Both the position numbers and the translations under genes were made by a program. Source: Setophaga petechia (Eukaryota; Chordata; Aves; Passeriformes; Parulidae). From it: a DNA stretch of 64,000 nucleotides. Location of the stretch: contig JANCRA010000007.1 in assembly GCA_024362935.1 (NCBI GenBank), forward strand, positions 16,214,003-16,278,002. The letters run 5' to 3'. The notes under the pieces are model-generated. The model was given only the letters and a program-made list of their open reading frames with translations. It was not told the DNA's origin and searched no databases. Shown piece by piece: positions 20,801-34,400 of this stretch (position 1 is the first letter of the stretch; each line of letters starts with the position of its first letter).

Positions 20801-23800
20801 CATTAATGGCACAAGACTGTTGTCATTGAAAATGTCTGTTGCAAAACCATACCAGCTGGTAGTGGTCTTGACCCTGCATATGCTTTCGTTCCCTTCTCAG
20901 AGCTGGGGCAGTGTCCCTGCATAGCAGAGTTGATAGCATGGTGGGCAGGCAGTGCAAGAGAGAGGCTACGCTTGGCAGTTTTCCTTCCTCTGGAGTCTGA
21001 GGAAGTCCTGTTATGACACTGTGCTGCAGCCTCCTTTGTGGAGGCTGACGGCAATAAGGACTGGTCCTAGAAGGATTAGTGATTTCCAGCTGGCTGGGGA
21101 GCACAGAGCTGGTGAGGGGGTCTCTGCACTCAGTGCCCAAAATCTCAGTGCTCTTATTTTGCTCAGCAAAAAAATGTGGTATCACTTCGTTGTTTGCAGT
21201 ACTGCAAATTATTATGATACCTACTTGCAGGCAGCTTCAGGAAAGACCTACTTGGCTGTGCCTGGAAAACTTCTGAACAGCAATATAGTAGTGTAAAATG
21301 TTTGTCTGAAGGCTTAGTAAGATAGAATTTTGGTAATAAAAACTAGTTTCATTCTAGAAGGGCCTCTTCAACTTAAAACAGTTATTTACGGAATGAGACA
21401 CTAATATCTATGGAAATTATTGATATAGGTCTTTCCCACCCGGCCAAATCCCAGTGGATTTTTTAAGCTCCTGTGAATACAAGCCATATGTGAGGACAAG
21501 GATTTTAAGCCTCCAAAGCCAGTTGCTGAAAGCCTATGGAAAGGATTCTTTCCTTTCCTTCACTTCTACTCCTCTTCTAGGCACCTGAGTTAGCTGGTGT
21601 AGGCTGCAGCTTGTCTTATGAAGCAGCTCAGTGTTTGGATGTGCTTTATCTTCTGCAGTTACTGTGTCATCCCTGATAAGTCAGTTGGTGTAGACTGTGG
21701 TAAGTGATAGCTGTGAAGACAGAGATGTCATTTCTTGATGTTGAAGACAACTCTTTTTTGAAAGAGGGTTTCTCAATCCCAGGGGAGCAGTGAGAAAAGG
21801 AGAAGCAGTCTGAGGTGAAAAAAAGGAGACGAAGAGCTAAATCCTTAAACTTTAGTGTACTTCCTCTGTTCCCTGTTCTTTTACAGGGACCTCTCTTTCA
21901 CAAGGGGTCTCCTTGCCTGTGCAGCAGAATTTAGTCTGTAAAATTTCCTGCAGCTCTGGAGATGGGTGAGATCTGTGTGTTTATCCAGCTCTGTTTGCTG
22001 CTAGAGACCTGATCTCATACACCTGACTTGAAATGTGACTTCATAGGGGACAGTCCAGTGCTCTCTCTGCAATGCACTTTCTATATGCACATTTCAAATT
22101 ACATGGATACCCTGGAAGCTTTTTCAGAGAAAACAGCTGGTTAAAACTCATCATATATTGGTCTCCAGTGCCAAATAAACTTTGTGTTTCTACTGTATTA
22201 GGGCAGCTGCCATTCTGAAAATGTCCATGTGTATCTTGGTTGGTTTTTTCATTTTTTTAAAAACTTTTATTATTTCCTCATACCCCTTTATGTCAAAGCA
22301 TATAACATTTCATAAGTAATGGGCCAAGAAATTGCCCATTGGCTGGAGGAAAAAAACAGATGTAAAAGGAGGAAGTTGTCTTTACTGGCCCCTGGAACAT
22401 TTTTCTCAGAGGCTACTAGAGAGTATGGCCTGGTGATGCCAAGCAGGACTTTTCTGTTGTTTGCCAAAAGAATTGATGTGCTGTTAAGTTTAATTTTGTC
22501 TGCCTCAGGGCCTGTCCATGTAAGCTTTGGGTATCAAATGTCCTCTGTTGAGATTGTGTCAGAGAGATTAGGAGCATTGAAGTTGCACAGCTTTATTTTA
22601 TAACTGGTGCCTGTGCAGAGACAAAGCTTGATTGTGATGATGTGTTTCTTCAGTACAAGTTAAAGTAGTGATTCATAACTCCCGTGTTACTTTAAATATT
22701 CCTGATTTTTGGATTGCAGATTGAAAAGTGGCTTTCAGTTCTGCCCATTTTTGTTTGACTTGTGTGTCATCTGGCCTAGAATCTGCCAGCTCTGCAGATT
22801 AGGGTATTGTGTTGTGTCTGCCGCTCGTTATGAAGTTGCCTGGATTAAAATTTTTGATGCAGAGCAATGATCCACAGCCTTCTCTGTCTGTCTGAATTGC
22901 TCTTGCACTTAAGGGTGATGTAGAGGACTCAAGTGTTGGTCAGCTTGTCCTTTGTGTGGAAGCACTTCTACAGTAGTAGGCTGGGAGTTGAGCTCTCATT
23001 TGTCTTCTCCAGACAGCCAAGTTCAGCAAGAAGATATGAAAAAAGAGACCCAATGCAGTTGGCTTTTTTGATAATCTTTATCAAATATTGCTAACAAGTT
23101 CAGGTGAATCTGGTTGCTGCTAGCAGTTTATGTTGCTGCAGACCAGATTTCAGTTTTAAGGAAGCACATTATGCCTTCTTAACTCTTTGTGGCTATGTAC
23201 ATTTAGTTTCTTCAGTAGTCCTGAAGCTGAGCTTAAAAAACTTTCCTTCCCACCACTTCACAAATAGTCCAGAAGTTTATCTCCCTGATGAATTATGAAG
23301 TGTTAATTGCTGAAGTTTTTTCTCATTTGAAAGCACAGCCAAAATTTCTTCCCTGTCTTGAAAACAAAACTTGGGTCTCATGGTTGCAGTTACCTTATCT
23401 AAAGGGGTGGCAGGGGTTGGCTCAGGAACAAGGCAACATGCAGCTCGATTGAGCCAGAGTAACTTAAATTCTTCCTTCTGCGTCTTTGAATTCCTGCATC
23501 CTGCATTGCAGTGACTTGACACTGCTGAGATCTGCCTCCCTGTCGCACTGTTACCTTGTCGGCTCACCAGCTGTAGTCTGATACTTACTGAGCTGCTTCA
23601 TCCAAAACCACAACACCTGATGTGGTCAGCTGATGGGGAGAAGAAGGGAACTTATGTCCAGAAATAAGCTCACTTGGTGTCGTTTCCCTTTGTTAGGCTG
23701 TGTTCTTCAGGACCCTCTGTGCCTAGTAAGACAGAGCTGTTGGAGTTCTTGCACAGGTACAGTTGCTGTGAATGCAGCAGAGAAGGTGCTGATATGGCTG

Positions 23801-25036
23801 TGTTGCCTTTGGAGCAGCTCTGTGTCCTACTGTCTCGCTTCGTGTCCACTTTAAGAGTTCATCTGCAATGCAGCTGTTAGCAGGAAACTTCTGAAAATCA
23901 AGAGGGAGTGAGTGCAAGTGTCTGCAGTTGTGGCTGGGTCCTCCCCAAAGCACAGGGAAACTTGTTCAGAAAGGACTTTTTGCAGGAGGAGAAAGGGATG
24001 GCAGCCCAGTGCTGATAGTAGGAGCCCCTCCCTTCTGTGCCTGTGTATGCATCAGCTGCTCAGGAGCAGAAAAACATGGAAGAGCATGATGGGGAGCAAT
24101 CCTGGAACTGGAAAATCCTGTCATGCCTTTCCCCTCCTCACTCTGCCACAGTCTAACCAGGTGTTTGCTTAGGGCCAGTCCTGTCAGGATGTCTTTGCAG
24201 CGCACTCCCTTCTTACACAGGAAGTCCTGTTAGAATCTGGAGCTGGTTGTGAGCTTCTGCATGCCAGTCAGAAGTGCACAGAGGCCCCATGGGTTGCAGG
24301 TTTACAACTGTGTTGTCTTTTGTTGCGTGTCTGTCAGAGAGACCACGTGCTGATGCAAAGGGATGATGCCAGAGAGAGATCCCACAGGTGGAGTCAGTTG
24401 GAGTGCCCTGGCTGTTCAGGTGTTGCACCTGGCAGGCTGGGTCTGCTGCTGAGTGACTTGCTGTGAGGGGAAGGAGGAGAAGAAGAGCCATGTGTGCAGT
24501 AGCCCTGCTACAAGGCGGGTAGATGAGCTGTCTGAGGGGAACTCTGAGAGGATTGCAGCCCCTCCAGCACATGTTAGGAAGGCTGGCTGGGGAGCTTGTG
24601 GCTTTAAGCATGTGGCTGAGGAGTGGACCACTTGTTGTTCTGCTCTTCCCCTGCCTCTCCTCTGCTTCCCCGGGAAGTAGAAGCTCCTTGAAAGACTGCC
24701 TGGCTGTCAGCTATGACAGGAGCACTTGTACAATTGCTTCCTGGTTCCCCATCCACAACTTTCTGAGGATATTCTGGCGAAGAAATTCCTCTGTAGCTCA
24801 CAGGTGGCTGCAGCTTATGGGGAGTGCATAATGCTTTTCATTCTGGCACATTCTGGCAAGGGTTCCTCCTTAACTGTATTTAAAAGTACTCTGGGCAGAC
24901 TTGGTTCCATATTTCTGTTTCAATTTCTTTATTTCCACTTGGGAAAGCATTTCCAATTGACAGTCATTGATGACGCAGAAAAAATTGATATATGATTCAA
25001 CACCAACTTTTCCTCCTGTGCTTCCTCTCTGCTTCT

Positions 25037-25063
25037 CAACAAATGTTTTCTGAACATTTGTTG
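25037..25063. other. Perfect 11-bp inverted repeat (hairpin)
   Basis: CAACAAATGTT (25037-25047) is followed by the 5-base loop TTCTG and AACATTTGTTG (25053-25063). The arms are fully complementary. No U-rich tract or RNA-gene context accompanies it. Confidence 0.85.
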
Positions 25064-27859
25064 TCCCTCTCATAATAACCAAATTGTGCCAACTGTGTGT
25101 AAGCAGTGTTCCCTCCCCTTTTGCTGGGGGACTGTCTGACTTGTTGTAAGAAGTTATTTTTAGGGTTTGCTTCCTGGGATATTCTACCCGTGGCCAGTTA
25201 TGGTGATGAAAATGTCACTGAGATGCAGAAAGGACTCCCAATTCATTGATAGCATGCCTGATCTTTCTTTTGTGAGGGTGCCCATGGAGATCATGAGTTC
25301 CTTACAAATACATTGCCAGCACTCAGGGACACAGCCCCAGTGACTGTACAGCATAACTCCCTGTTAAAAGTATAATGGGCTTCTGAATTAGCCCAAGGGA
25401 AAAGAAGAAAACAAGAAAAAAGAAATTAAAAATAAGTAAAGCCTTTCTTTGGTTGCAGTGGAGTTTGTTTCTGTCCTTTTTATTTTTTGTATATAGGGAT
25501 GTCAGTGCTGCAGAGCTGTGTGTCAGTGTACAGGCCAGTCCCTCACAAGCAATTTGCTCCTTGTACTGGATGTATTATGTTGCACTGGGTTGCTGCCAAA
25601 TGGCTGGTCTAGGCTAGAGGAGAAGGTGTGTGCTTATTCTTTTGAAACACCTCTCCCACCCCCCAGGTCTGTGGCTTGCAACGCCCAAAAAAGTTGATCT
25701 TTATGGCCACTATAGCTAACAGAGCATGAATGTAGTAGAGGTAGATTACAAAGCTCACCCGACCAAGGCTGTGTGCTGACAAAATGCTTGGCTCAAGGAG
25801 CACCTGTGTCTTCCTCTGAAGATGCCTGTTCCCTCTGTATTGCAGCACATTTCTTTTCCTTTTCAGTCTTATGCCTTGAATCGGGAACACAAGTTCATAA
25901 GAACCATTCAGTAAGGAATTATTGAAGTGGTCGGGATGGGCCGTTATTCGGTCTCTGGGTAGACTGGAGATCTGTTTAGAGCTTCATATTTCTTGGAGCA
26001 ACCGTAGAAGGGGCTGCTTTAGTGTAGCTCTGGAAACCAGGATCTTCTGCAGCTGGGTCTGAGAAAAGTGCATGTGGAATGTTATGTTGGTGACGTGGAG
26101 ATGTGGAAATAGCTTCTGTGTGTCTGTATTGTACTCCTGGAAGAAAGCATAGGAAGCAGAGCCCCTTGAGTGGCTTGGGTTCAAGGTAACAGAGAAGTTA
26201 AACTTGGTTTTCAGGCCTGATGCTGTTGGGATCAGGAAGCTGTGTGTCTGCAGTGCAGGGATGGTGGCAGCAGTCTCGAGTGGGTGGGTGCTGTGCCTGT
26301 GCAACACAGACACTTGTGAGCTGCCTGCAAGAAAAGCCAGTTACAGAAAGATTGGGGGAGACTCCTCCCCGATTAGATAGCATCTTCAAAGTTACCAGTG
26401 CTTAGAAACTCCTCTTTATGCTTTTACGTATAAAGAGTTTCTTTCTATGTGTGTAACATAGGTGCATAACCCTGTGTATGTTTTTAAGTAATCCTGACAT
26501 TTGAGGTTGTTTTAGTGAGTGGTAGCTTTTATTATGTCTTCTTGCTGTCTCACTTCCATACAATACCTTGAAGAGCCTGAGCACTTTAAATGAACAGGAT
26601 GAAGTTCTTGGACTCTTCAGGAGTCAGAGGCAACCGTGTTGTCTCTTTCCCTGTTGCCACATGGATTTACTGAGACATGGTAAGCTTTGCTCTTTGGTAC
26701 AGAAGTATTTTGGTGGCTCTGCTACAGGTGGTATCTGCTGTGGCACATGTGTGCATTTTAAGTCTTCGCTCATTGAAATGTCTGGTTAGCTGCTCTGTAT
26801 TTACTGCTTGCTCTGCTTAATTTAAACTTCTCCTAGCATTGCTAGGGGAACTTAGCCTTAAAATAGAAGGTTTGACCTTTTTTTTTTTTTAATTATTCTA
26901 ATCCCCTGAGGCTTGATGTTCCTTCTTGTCAGAAGAGCGTATTTTAGCAGAGGTATTATCTCTTTCAGAGAGAAGTCATTCAGCACTGGGGTGCAGTGCC
27001 ATTCATCTGTGCCTTTAAGAAGATTTTCTTTTTAGTTTACTTCTCTCATTCATGTCTCTCAAATATCAAATCAAGGCAGCATTTTCATCATCCCTCCTTC
27101 TCCCAGCTGGCTGAAATAGCTAAAAAGAAGCAAAGGATGTAAACTTGGTGTTGCATGGACACAGGCCCCCCAGCATCTCCTCCAGTGAAGGATGGCATTA
27201 TGCATTGAACAATGATGCTCTGCTGAAGACCAGTATTAGGAGTGTGCAGAAATTCTGAGGTTTTGTTTCCCTCCTGAGTGTCTGTCATTTTCATTCAAGC
27301 ATAAATTTCCTTGGTTCATTCAAAATAAATCCAGCTGTTTGGTGACCAGTGGCTGCATTTTCATGTAGCATTTTATTCAAGAGCCACATTGTACAGCTGT
27401 GTCATGGGAAAACTGGGACTGGATGCAGTAGGTGTGCAGGCTAGGATAGCTCTGACAGTGACAGCAGAATTGGAGCACATTGGGTTTGAGAAGGAGCTTT
27501 TGTAGCCCCTTGTGCACAGGGAGAGCATTATGGTTGGTTCATATGTTGGTAAAGGTGGATTCAGTGACAGGAACTTCCTCCTCCAAGTAGGGTTTCTCTC
27601 AGGGTGCTTTCACCTATGGGTGTTTAGTCTTGTTTTCCAGGAGCTTGATTCTCTTTGCCCCCACTGTTTTGTCCTTCTAAAATTTGTATTCCCCTACCTG
27701 AAGGAACGTCATCACTCCACTGCAATGTGCTCCTCTGCACCACCAGGAAAGAGTTCCTGCAACTTTTTTTAACCATGTACCCTCAGTCTTATTTTGTTGT
27801 TCTCCCTGTCAAACTGTGTAATACATCAGCAGGTTTCATTAAGTATCCTTGATCCTCCC

Positions 27860-27930
27860 AGTACTACTACTGGGCAGGGAAGTATTAGCCCTGTTTTACA
27901 CTTGGGAATACTGAGAAAGATGCACATTTT
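27860..27930 (+). repeat. Possible ancient MIR-like repeat remnant
   Basis: AGTATTAGCCCTGTTTTACA followed by CTTGGGAATACTGAGAAAG parallels the MIR block GTATTATTATCCCCATTTTACAG followed by GGGGAAACTGAGG. Similarity beyond this core is weak. Confidence 0.3.
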
Positions 27931-28323
27931 CAAGCGCTTTCCAGAACACTTGGCAATGAACCATGATGAGTTAGGAAAAGAGTCCAAGTCATATTCTTTG
28001 CTGTAACAGTGATAGGAAGAGTGTAGGTAGAAAAAAACCTGTGGGCATTTGGCAGAAAATAACGTGGGCTAAAGCATGTAGTAGTATGAGGAGTTGTGAT
28101 ATAGTTTGCTGGTTACAGGAATACTATTTTGATGTATTTTCTGTACTACTATTCACTCTGATTTGCTTACTGTTTGTGTGATACAGCTTCAAAATATATT
28201 TGGTATGCCTTTGGACTCTCCCTCTCTGTGATTTTTCCAGGTGAACAGGATTGAAAACTCAGTCAGAGCTAAATACTGTTGGTACAGAAGGCTCTTACAT
28301 GACAATAAACACACCATGGTTTA

Positions 28324-28343
28324 GTGTGTGTGTGTGTGTGTGT
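28324..28343 (+). repeat. (GT)10 microsatellite
   Basis: An uninterrupted GT dinucleotide array of ten units, probably length-polymorphic. Confidence 0.95.
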
Positions 28344-30693
28344 TTGAAAACCAATCAGAAAAATTAAAGGAGGTCACTTAGATGTAAAATTATTACCTTG
28401 TATTAGTCATAACTATAGGGACAGTGCCATCTGCAATAGTTTATTTTCTGAAGTGTGTTAAAGTAAGGTGGCAGAAATGAAAACTTAAATCTCTAAGATA
28501 AGCAATTGTACCTAAGAGTTAAGAAAACCCCAATTTCATGACAAGAATTTAGGTAAACTCTTAAAATTGTCTGCATTTTGAGATCTAAGTAATTGATTAG
28601 GTTGTGAAAATTTGGATTATGGGATGCTGTCAGGAAACTTCCTACCCTGCTCTTGCTGTGTCTTTTGGCTGATAATCTGTCTGTTAGTGCAAAGGTTTCT
28701 GCCTTCCTGGAGAATTTAGAAGCCTCCATATTAATCCATGTTTTAGGCATTTGAAGTCTTTACCCAGGAAACAGCTGCAGGTGCACAAGGTATACTACTG
28801 CAAGCCCTCTTGACCATATGATAATGTCAAACTAATATGAAGTCTTCAAGAGCAGAACATCCTTTACCACCCAGGGAGGAATAAAATCTTGTGTGTGTTT
28901 AAGAAGATTACTGTTAGCTCATTGGAAGGAATAATGAGAAGTTATGGGACAGAGCTCAAGACCTGTCATTAACTGAAAGCCAGGCCAGGGAAAGGAATAA
29001 AAGCTGTGAGGGAATGACCGGAAAGCTGTTCTACACTTAATAATGTGTATGCTGGGGATACTGCTTACTTTTCAAGTAGGGTGATTCACGTTTTGTTTAG
29101 AAGACGGTTAGAAACCATACTGGGGCAGTGCTGCAAGGAATAGTAGGGAGAGGTAGAATATGATTAAGTTTAATTAAAGTGTAGTGTGAAAACTAGTTAG
29201 AGGCTCTGGTCTGCCCTTTCTGTAATAAAAACAAATGTGGTTATGCAATGCATGGAAAATTTATCTTTTCAATAATTAATTTCAAACTTGTTGTCTTTAT
29301 ATTGTAGATTAGAAAAAAAGAATGAAAACCTTGTGTGTAATTTAAGTCAGCATATTAGAAGAGGAATGCTTTTAAAAAAGGAAAGGGTTTACAGACTTAT
29401 TTCTTTAGGTTGTGTTTTGCATTATGAGATTCATCTGTTTTTCCTTTGTACAGGATGACTGGGATCATCCTGAAACATGGATACTTGTCTTTTTTTTTCT
29501 TTTAATTGACAGTTGTTTTCATCATAACTTCAGCAAAGCATACAGGCTTCCCTTTGGAGAGAAAGGTGCTCTCCTAACACCAGAGTAGGAGAGTGTAAGA
29601 TGGAGGAAGGGGCGGATGTTTGACTGCAGCACTGGGAATGATTCATCCAATGTCTTTATACAAAAAAGCCCAAACAAACAAGCAAGAAAAACCATGAAAA
29701 TAAAACAACAACAACAGAAAAAAAGCAGCAATGTACATCCAGACACTATCCTTTTTCAGTCTGTCCTTTCTGCCATCTGGCTGTCCTAATGTTCCGGCAT
29801 GTTGCAAGTTGTATTGTTGCTATTGTACCTGACAAGTTTCAGACACCGTTGGTTACTGAACACAAGGGAAAATGAATTAGAGGTCTGGCAATGAGTATAT
29901 ATTAAATTTAGGTACTGCCTATCATGACTTGGCTTTCTCCACTTTTGGAAATTGTATTTGTCTTTTTGTGCTTGAGCTTTGTTTTCATCTTTAGCAGGTT
30001 TGCATAGTGTGTAATGTTGCTGAGGACTAATGCTCATGCATGGACCTGTGCTAGCACTATTGCACATAATGTTTTGGCCTCCAGGTTGCAAAGAATTTTT
30101 CTGCTAGTTTGTTGGGTTTTTTGATGGAGGACAGAGGAGAAAAGAAAAGCCTCAAGAAAATGTAGCATTACATGATGCTCTTTTTAGAAATTCTGTGTGG
30201 TGCAGGTTTGTACAAAAGACACTTAAGAAGCATTTCCCTGCCACCCCCAGTTTTTTATCTCCTATGAATAAAAGAATGTTAATACTGTGAAGGAGGATGT
30301 GAAGCACTATTCTTCCAGGCTCAGTCCTGTGAATAACCTCGATGTGGTGCATGGTTGGAATTAACTTTTTACACTGGAGCTATAAACATTGTTCTGCTTC
30401 TCTATGTGGATGATATATTGGTCACCTCGAAACAAACAGGGTGTCTGTTCATGATTAGAAATTCACTTTGAGTTAAGCAGTATTTGAATTGAAAGTGTGA
30501 AGAGCATGATGTCAAGCCTTCTCCATGAAAAATGATATTAAAAGTTGCTAGCTGTTTCAATGCACAAGTTGTAGTGGTGTCAGTTATATTACTCACTGAA
30601 AGCCCTGGTGATTCTACAAGTTTTTGAAGCTCTGAAACACTACAACAAGTGGGGAATGTACTTCTCTGACTCGAGTGGGTTTCAATTTTCGTG

Positions 30694-31416
30694 GAATCAC
30701 AGAGTCATAGAATGACCTGGGTTGGAAAGGACCTTGAAGATCATCTAGTTCTAGCCCCCCCTGCCATGGACAGAGACATCCTTCAGAAGTCCAGGCTGTT
30801 CAGAGTCCCATCCAACCTGGCCTCGAGCGCTCCCAGGGATGGGGCAGGCACAGCTTCTCTGGGCAACCTGTGCCAATGCCTCACCACCCTTACGGGAAAG
30901 AATTTCTTCTTAATATCTAATCTAAACCTCTTTCAGTTTGAAGATGTTCCCCCTTGTCCTGTCACTACATGCCCTTGTAAATAGTCCCTCTCTGTCTTTT
31001 TTGTGAGCTACCTTCAGGTGCTGGAAGGGTGCAGTTAGGTCACCCTGAAGCCTTCTCTTCTCCAGACTGAACAATCTCAGTTCTCTCAGCCTTTCCTCAT
31101 GGGAGAAGTTGATTAGATCCCTCTAATCAACTTGCTGGCCCTCCTATGGACTCGTTCCAAGCAATCAATGTCCTGCTTGTGCTGGGCGCTCCAGAGCTGA
31201 AGGCAGCACTCCAGGTGCGCGTTGTTGGCTCGTGTGTCCCATCCACCAGCACCCCCGAGCTCTCGGCAGGGCTGCTCTGGATTGGTTCATACCCCAGCCT
31301 GGATTGATGCCTGGGGTTGCCTCTGCCAGGTGCAGCACCTTGCACTTGGTCTTGTTAAACGTAGTGAGATTCCCATGGGTACACTTCTTGAACTTATCCA
31401 GGTCCCTCTCTGAAGG
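30694..31416 (-). mobile_element. CR1 LINE fragment, 5'-truncated, minus orientation
   Basis: The copy begins with the reverse complement of the CR1 3' terminal repeat (AATCACAGAGTCATAGAATG) followed by GGTTGGAAAGGACCTTGAAG. It continues through hallmark CR1 blocks such as CTTCTCTGGGCAACCTGTGC, AATTTCTTCTTAATATCTAA, CCTTCTCTTCTCCAGACTGA and, at the far end, CACCTTGCACTTGGTCTTGT. CR1 is the dominant non-LTR retrotransposon of birds, and this kind of 5' truncation is typical. Compared with the consensus I recall, a block of roughly 100 bases appears missing near 31218. The reading frame is broken. Open frames overlapping this stretch are by-products of the repeat. Confidence 0.93.
31106..31133. 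other. Perfect 12-bp hairpin inside the CR1 copy
   Basis: AAGTTGATTAGA (31106-31117) and TCTAATCAACTT (31122-31133) are exact reverse complements around the loop TCCC. The right arm lies where CR1 normally reads like CTCTGATCATCTTTG, and the left arm where it normally reads like GGTGCTCCAGCCC. The left arm therefore seems to have been rewritten to match the right. Confidence 0.8.
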
Positions 31417-34400
31417 CCAGCCTAGGCTGACTCTTCTAGGAAGAAGCCAACTTTACCTGTCCTCAGTAGTTATGTAGCGTCATAAAAGTGAAATTTTTAT
31501 TCAGGCTTCTCTTTGGGCTTCGAAATACACATATTATTTCAGACTTTCAGCAGAAGTGAGAGTTCACTGTTCTGTCTTGTATGTGAAATGGGGGGCAGGG
31601 GGGAAGTATGTATTTCTTTCTTCAGATTGCTTATGTGCCTGAAATTTAAGGGTGTGGTTTCATATCTTTATAATCCATTATGTGATCATTAACCCCAGAA
31701 AGGTCTGAAAGTTTGGCTTGAATAAAATGTTTTAAAATGAAGTATTGTTCATCTTTAAGTCATGAGGTATAGCTTAATTGCAAACTGGAGATCTTTAAAA
31801 CCATCCTTCTCTTAACTATCTACTAATTTGAAGTAACTGTGAACCCAAATTAAGAAAAAAAAAAGCTTGGGTTTGAATTATTGGTATTTATGGAAAGGCA
31901 AACTGTTTCCTTCCCTCCTGCCCTTGCTACAATAAGGGCATTGCTTTTGTGCAGTGTAAACTGCATTTAGTAATGGTCTTGTGCTTAAGAGCTTCTAGTT
32001 AATGAGACCTATTAACAATAATGAAAAATGGCATCCTTAAAGTGCAGAGCTAGTCAGAAAAATAATTCTTCAAGAATGACTGGATGGCTGTGTACTCTTT
32101 CTTGGCTTATTTAATTTAAGGGGTGGGGGAGGAGCACAGTCTTGGCTCTGAAACTAATTATTCTTCTACATATGTGCATGTGATCTGCAGTTCCTGCTGG
32201 GGATTTGCAGAGCTGGGGCTTCTAGAGCTAAAGAGCTTCCCAGAGTGAGCCTAGCTGAGACTGGGGCATGTAGGCTTGGCTTTGCTTTCCCCAGCCTCAA
32301 TGGGAACAGCAGTAGTAAAACCCTTTTTTTTGTCTGCTCAAATGAACACATCTGAGTCAACAACACAGAGCAGTTGCATGGAGTAGAAAAGTGATTTTTT
32401 TACAGAATTATTCATCTGGCTATGTTTGTATTGTAGTGTGTTGCCACCTCCGCATCATGTGCTGTTTTAGTTAGACAGGATATACACTGCTTTTCAATAT
32501 GTGAATAATCCTGCTTAAGGAAAGGGGAGGATTGGCAATGATTTTATTGGATTTGAAATCCAAAAACCCCTACATTCCTGCTTAGGAAAGGACACAAGGA
32601 GACTACCTGCATGATGGCTGTTCATATGAATAAATAGTAAGGCATTACAGGGAAAGTCTAGAGAAGTGAAAGATACCTTTATCTCTGCCTTGGTGTCCTC
32701 CCACTCAGTATTGCACTCCCATGTACATTTTAGTAATTCCCTTTTCAGCCAGGACATGACAGCCTGTCATGCCAGCCAGCAGACTTGGAATAGCTTCATT
32801 TAGTATCGGACCACCTTGTCCATCTTCACTGAAGAGGATTTCTCTGGTTCTGTTACTGCTCTGTTTGTGCTAAGAATTACAGCTTTTTGTGGTTATATGT
32901 TCTGTATATTGGGAGAACTTCCATGCTGTGGGACAAAGTGGGCACATTTTAGGACAAAGGAGAGATTTTCATGTAAAAGGGATGTTTCTTCTCCACTTTG
33001 GGGGCAGCATTGATTAGTGAAGACAGGCTTAATTTCTTGGTTCTGTACCCTGGCTGCCAACTAAAGCTAATGGTACCACACCCCTCAGGGTTTTAATTGA
33101 ACTTCTTCTAAGAAGGCACCATCCTATTAACTGCCATCTGTGGCAGGATCACGTGCTCAAAACAGTCCTAGATGGATAGACAGTGTCCAGCTCAGTGGCA
33201 TTTCTTCTGTCTCTTTATCCTCTGGTACTAAGCAGAAATGTGTCAGTGTCTGCTTACAGAGGAGCTGTTTCTGTGCTATAAAGAAAGCATTTCAAACCAC
33301 TTTGTTCTTGCTTCTAGCAGATTTTGAGACGTTCATGTAATTTTTCAGGATATTTTATATGCTGATGTATGTGTCCTTTGTGGAAGAGAGGAGTTGGAGT
33401 GTTTGCCATAGAGCGCTCAACCCCTACTGTGGAGACTGTTGAGCCATCTGGGGGAGACAATCACCTTCTTGAAAAGGCTTCTGAAGCTGTTTCTGTGTGG
33501 AAATTGGAATCCAGTGGATACCTAGGGCATGTAGGAGCATTGGCTAGGAACTTCCTTTAAAATGGAACCAACAAATATGCTGTATGGTGAGGTGCTGCAT
33601 CCCCAGTGAAGCTGCAAGATTGTTAGACAGGAAGCAGGCCAGTGCATGGAGAAGGAGGTGGCTGGCAGTGAAGTGGGGAGCAGGGCACTGATGGGGGTGT
33701 GCAGAGTGCTGCTCTGTAGGTGAGAGGAGAAATTAGTCCTTGGTGAAAAGTGTTTTGTGGCCTGATGGCCAAGGCCACTCACCAGTGCCAGCTTTGCATG
33801 CACATTTGGCCAGATTTTCTTTTCCAGGTCTTGCTCTCTCCTGCTGTACACTGCACAAGTCCAAGATTTGTGAGTTTGACCCAGAATTGCAAGGATAAGT
33901 CTCTGCTCTGTTATCTTAGACTGGTATGTTTGAAAAGATTGGGATTTCCTTACTGAAAAATCGAAACAAATATGATTTCCCCTGGCATTTCATATCTTTT
34001 AATAAGGTGTTAACAGAAGGAAGGGAAAAAGTAATTCAGCAAACCTGAATACCCTGATTTAAACTTGTGCTAAAACTTGGACTTTATTAATTGCCTCTTG
34101 CTCTCCTTAGCTTGTCTGTTTTTGAGGTGGAAGCACTGAGGACCCATGCTTCTACTAGGCATCATTTATCTTGACATTCCCATTGTTGAGCATTCCTTGG
34201 GATCAAATGTCTATTCATGCATTCTCTAATCACATCTCTGATGTGGCATCACTACCAATGTGCATAAACAATGTTAATTCTGCTATTTTTTTAACTTCTA
34301 GGTATTTTGGAATAGAACTTAGGTATTCCATTTTTAAAAATGTGTGTTTTGCCTTCTGGATCTATGTAAATATTCTTCCTCTTTCTCTTAATTGACTTGG

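Larger units (their letters stand above)
12115..30693 (+). other. CAMK2G: CAMK2G intron 2, first part
   Basis: Non-coding intron sequence. It contains a T-rich stretch with (GTT)6 at 13356-13373, a CpG-enriched patch at about 16645-16765, a G10 run at 17855-17864, a perfect 11-bp hairpin at 25037-25063, a possible ancient MIR-like fragment at about 27860-27930, and a (GT)10 microsatellite at 28324-28343. Open frames reach 167 codons on the minus strand at 16774-17277 but carry no recognisable domain, so I regard them as chance. No tRNA-like or rRNA-like sequence was noticed. Confidence 0.8.

Noticed and set aside
28324..28343. (GT)10 as a regulatory or recombination element
   Set aside because: An ordinary microsatellite, with no supporting evidence for a role.
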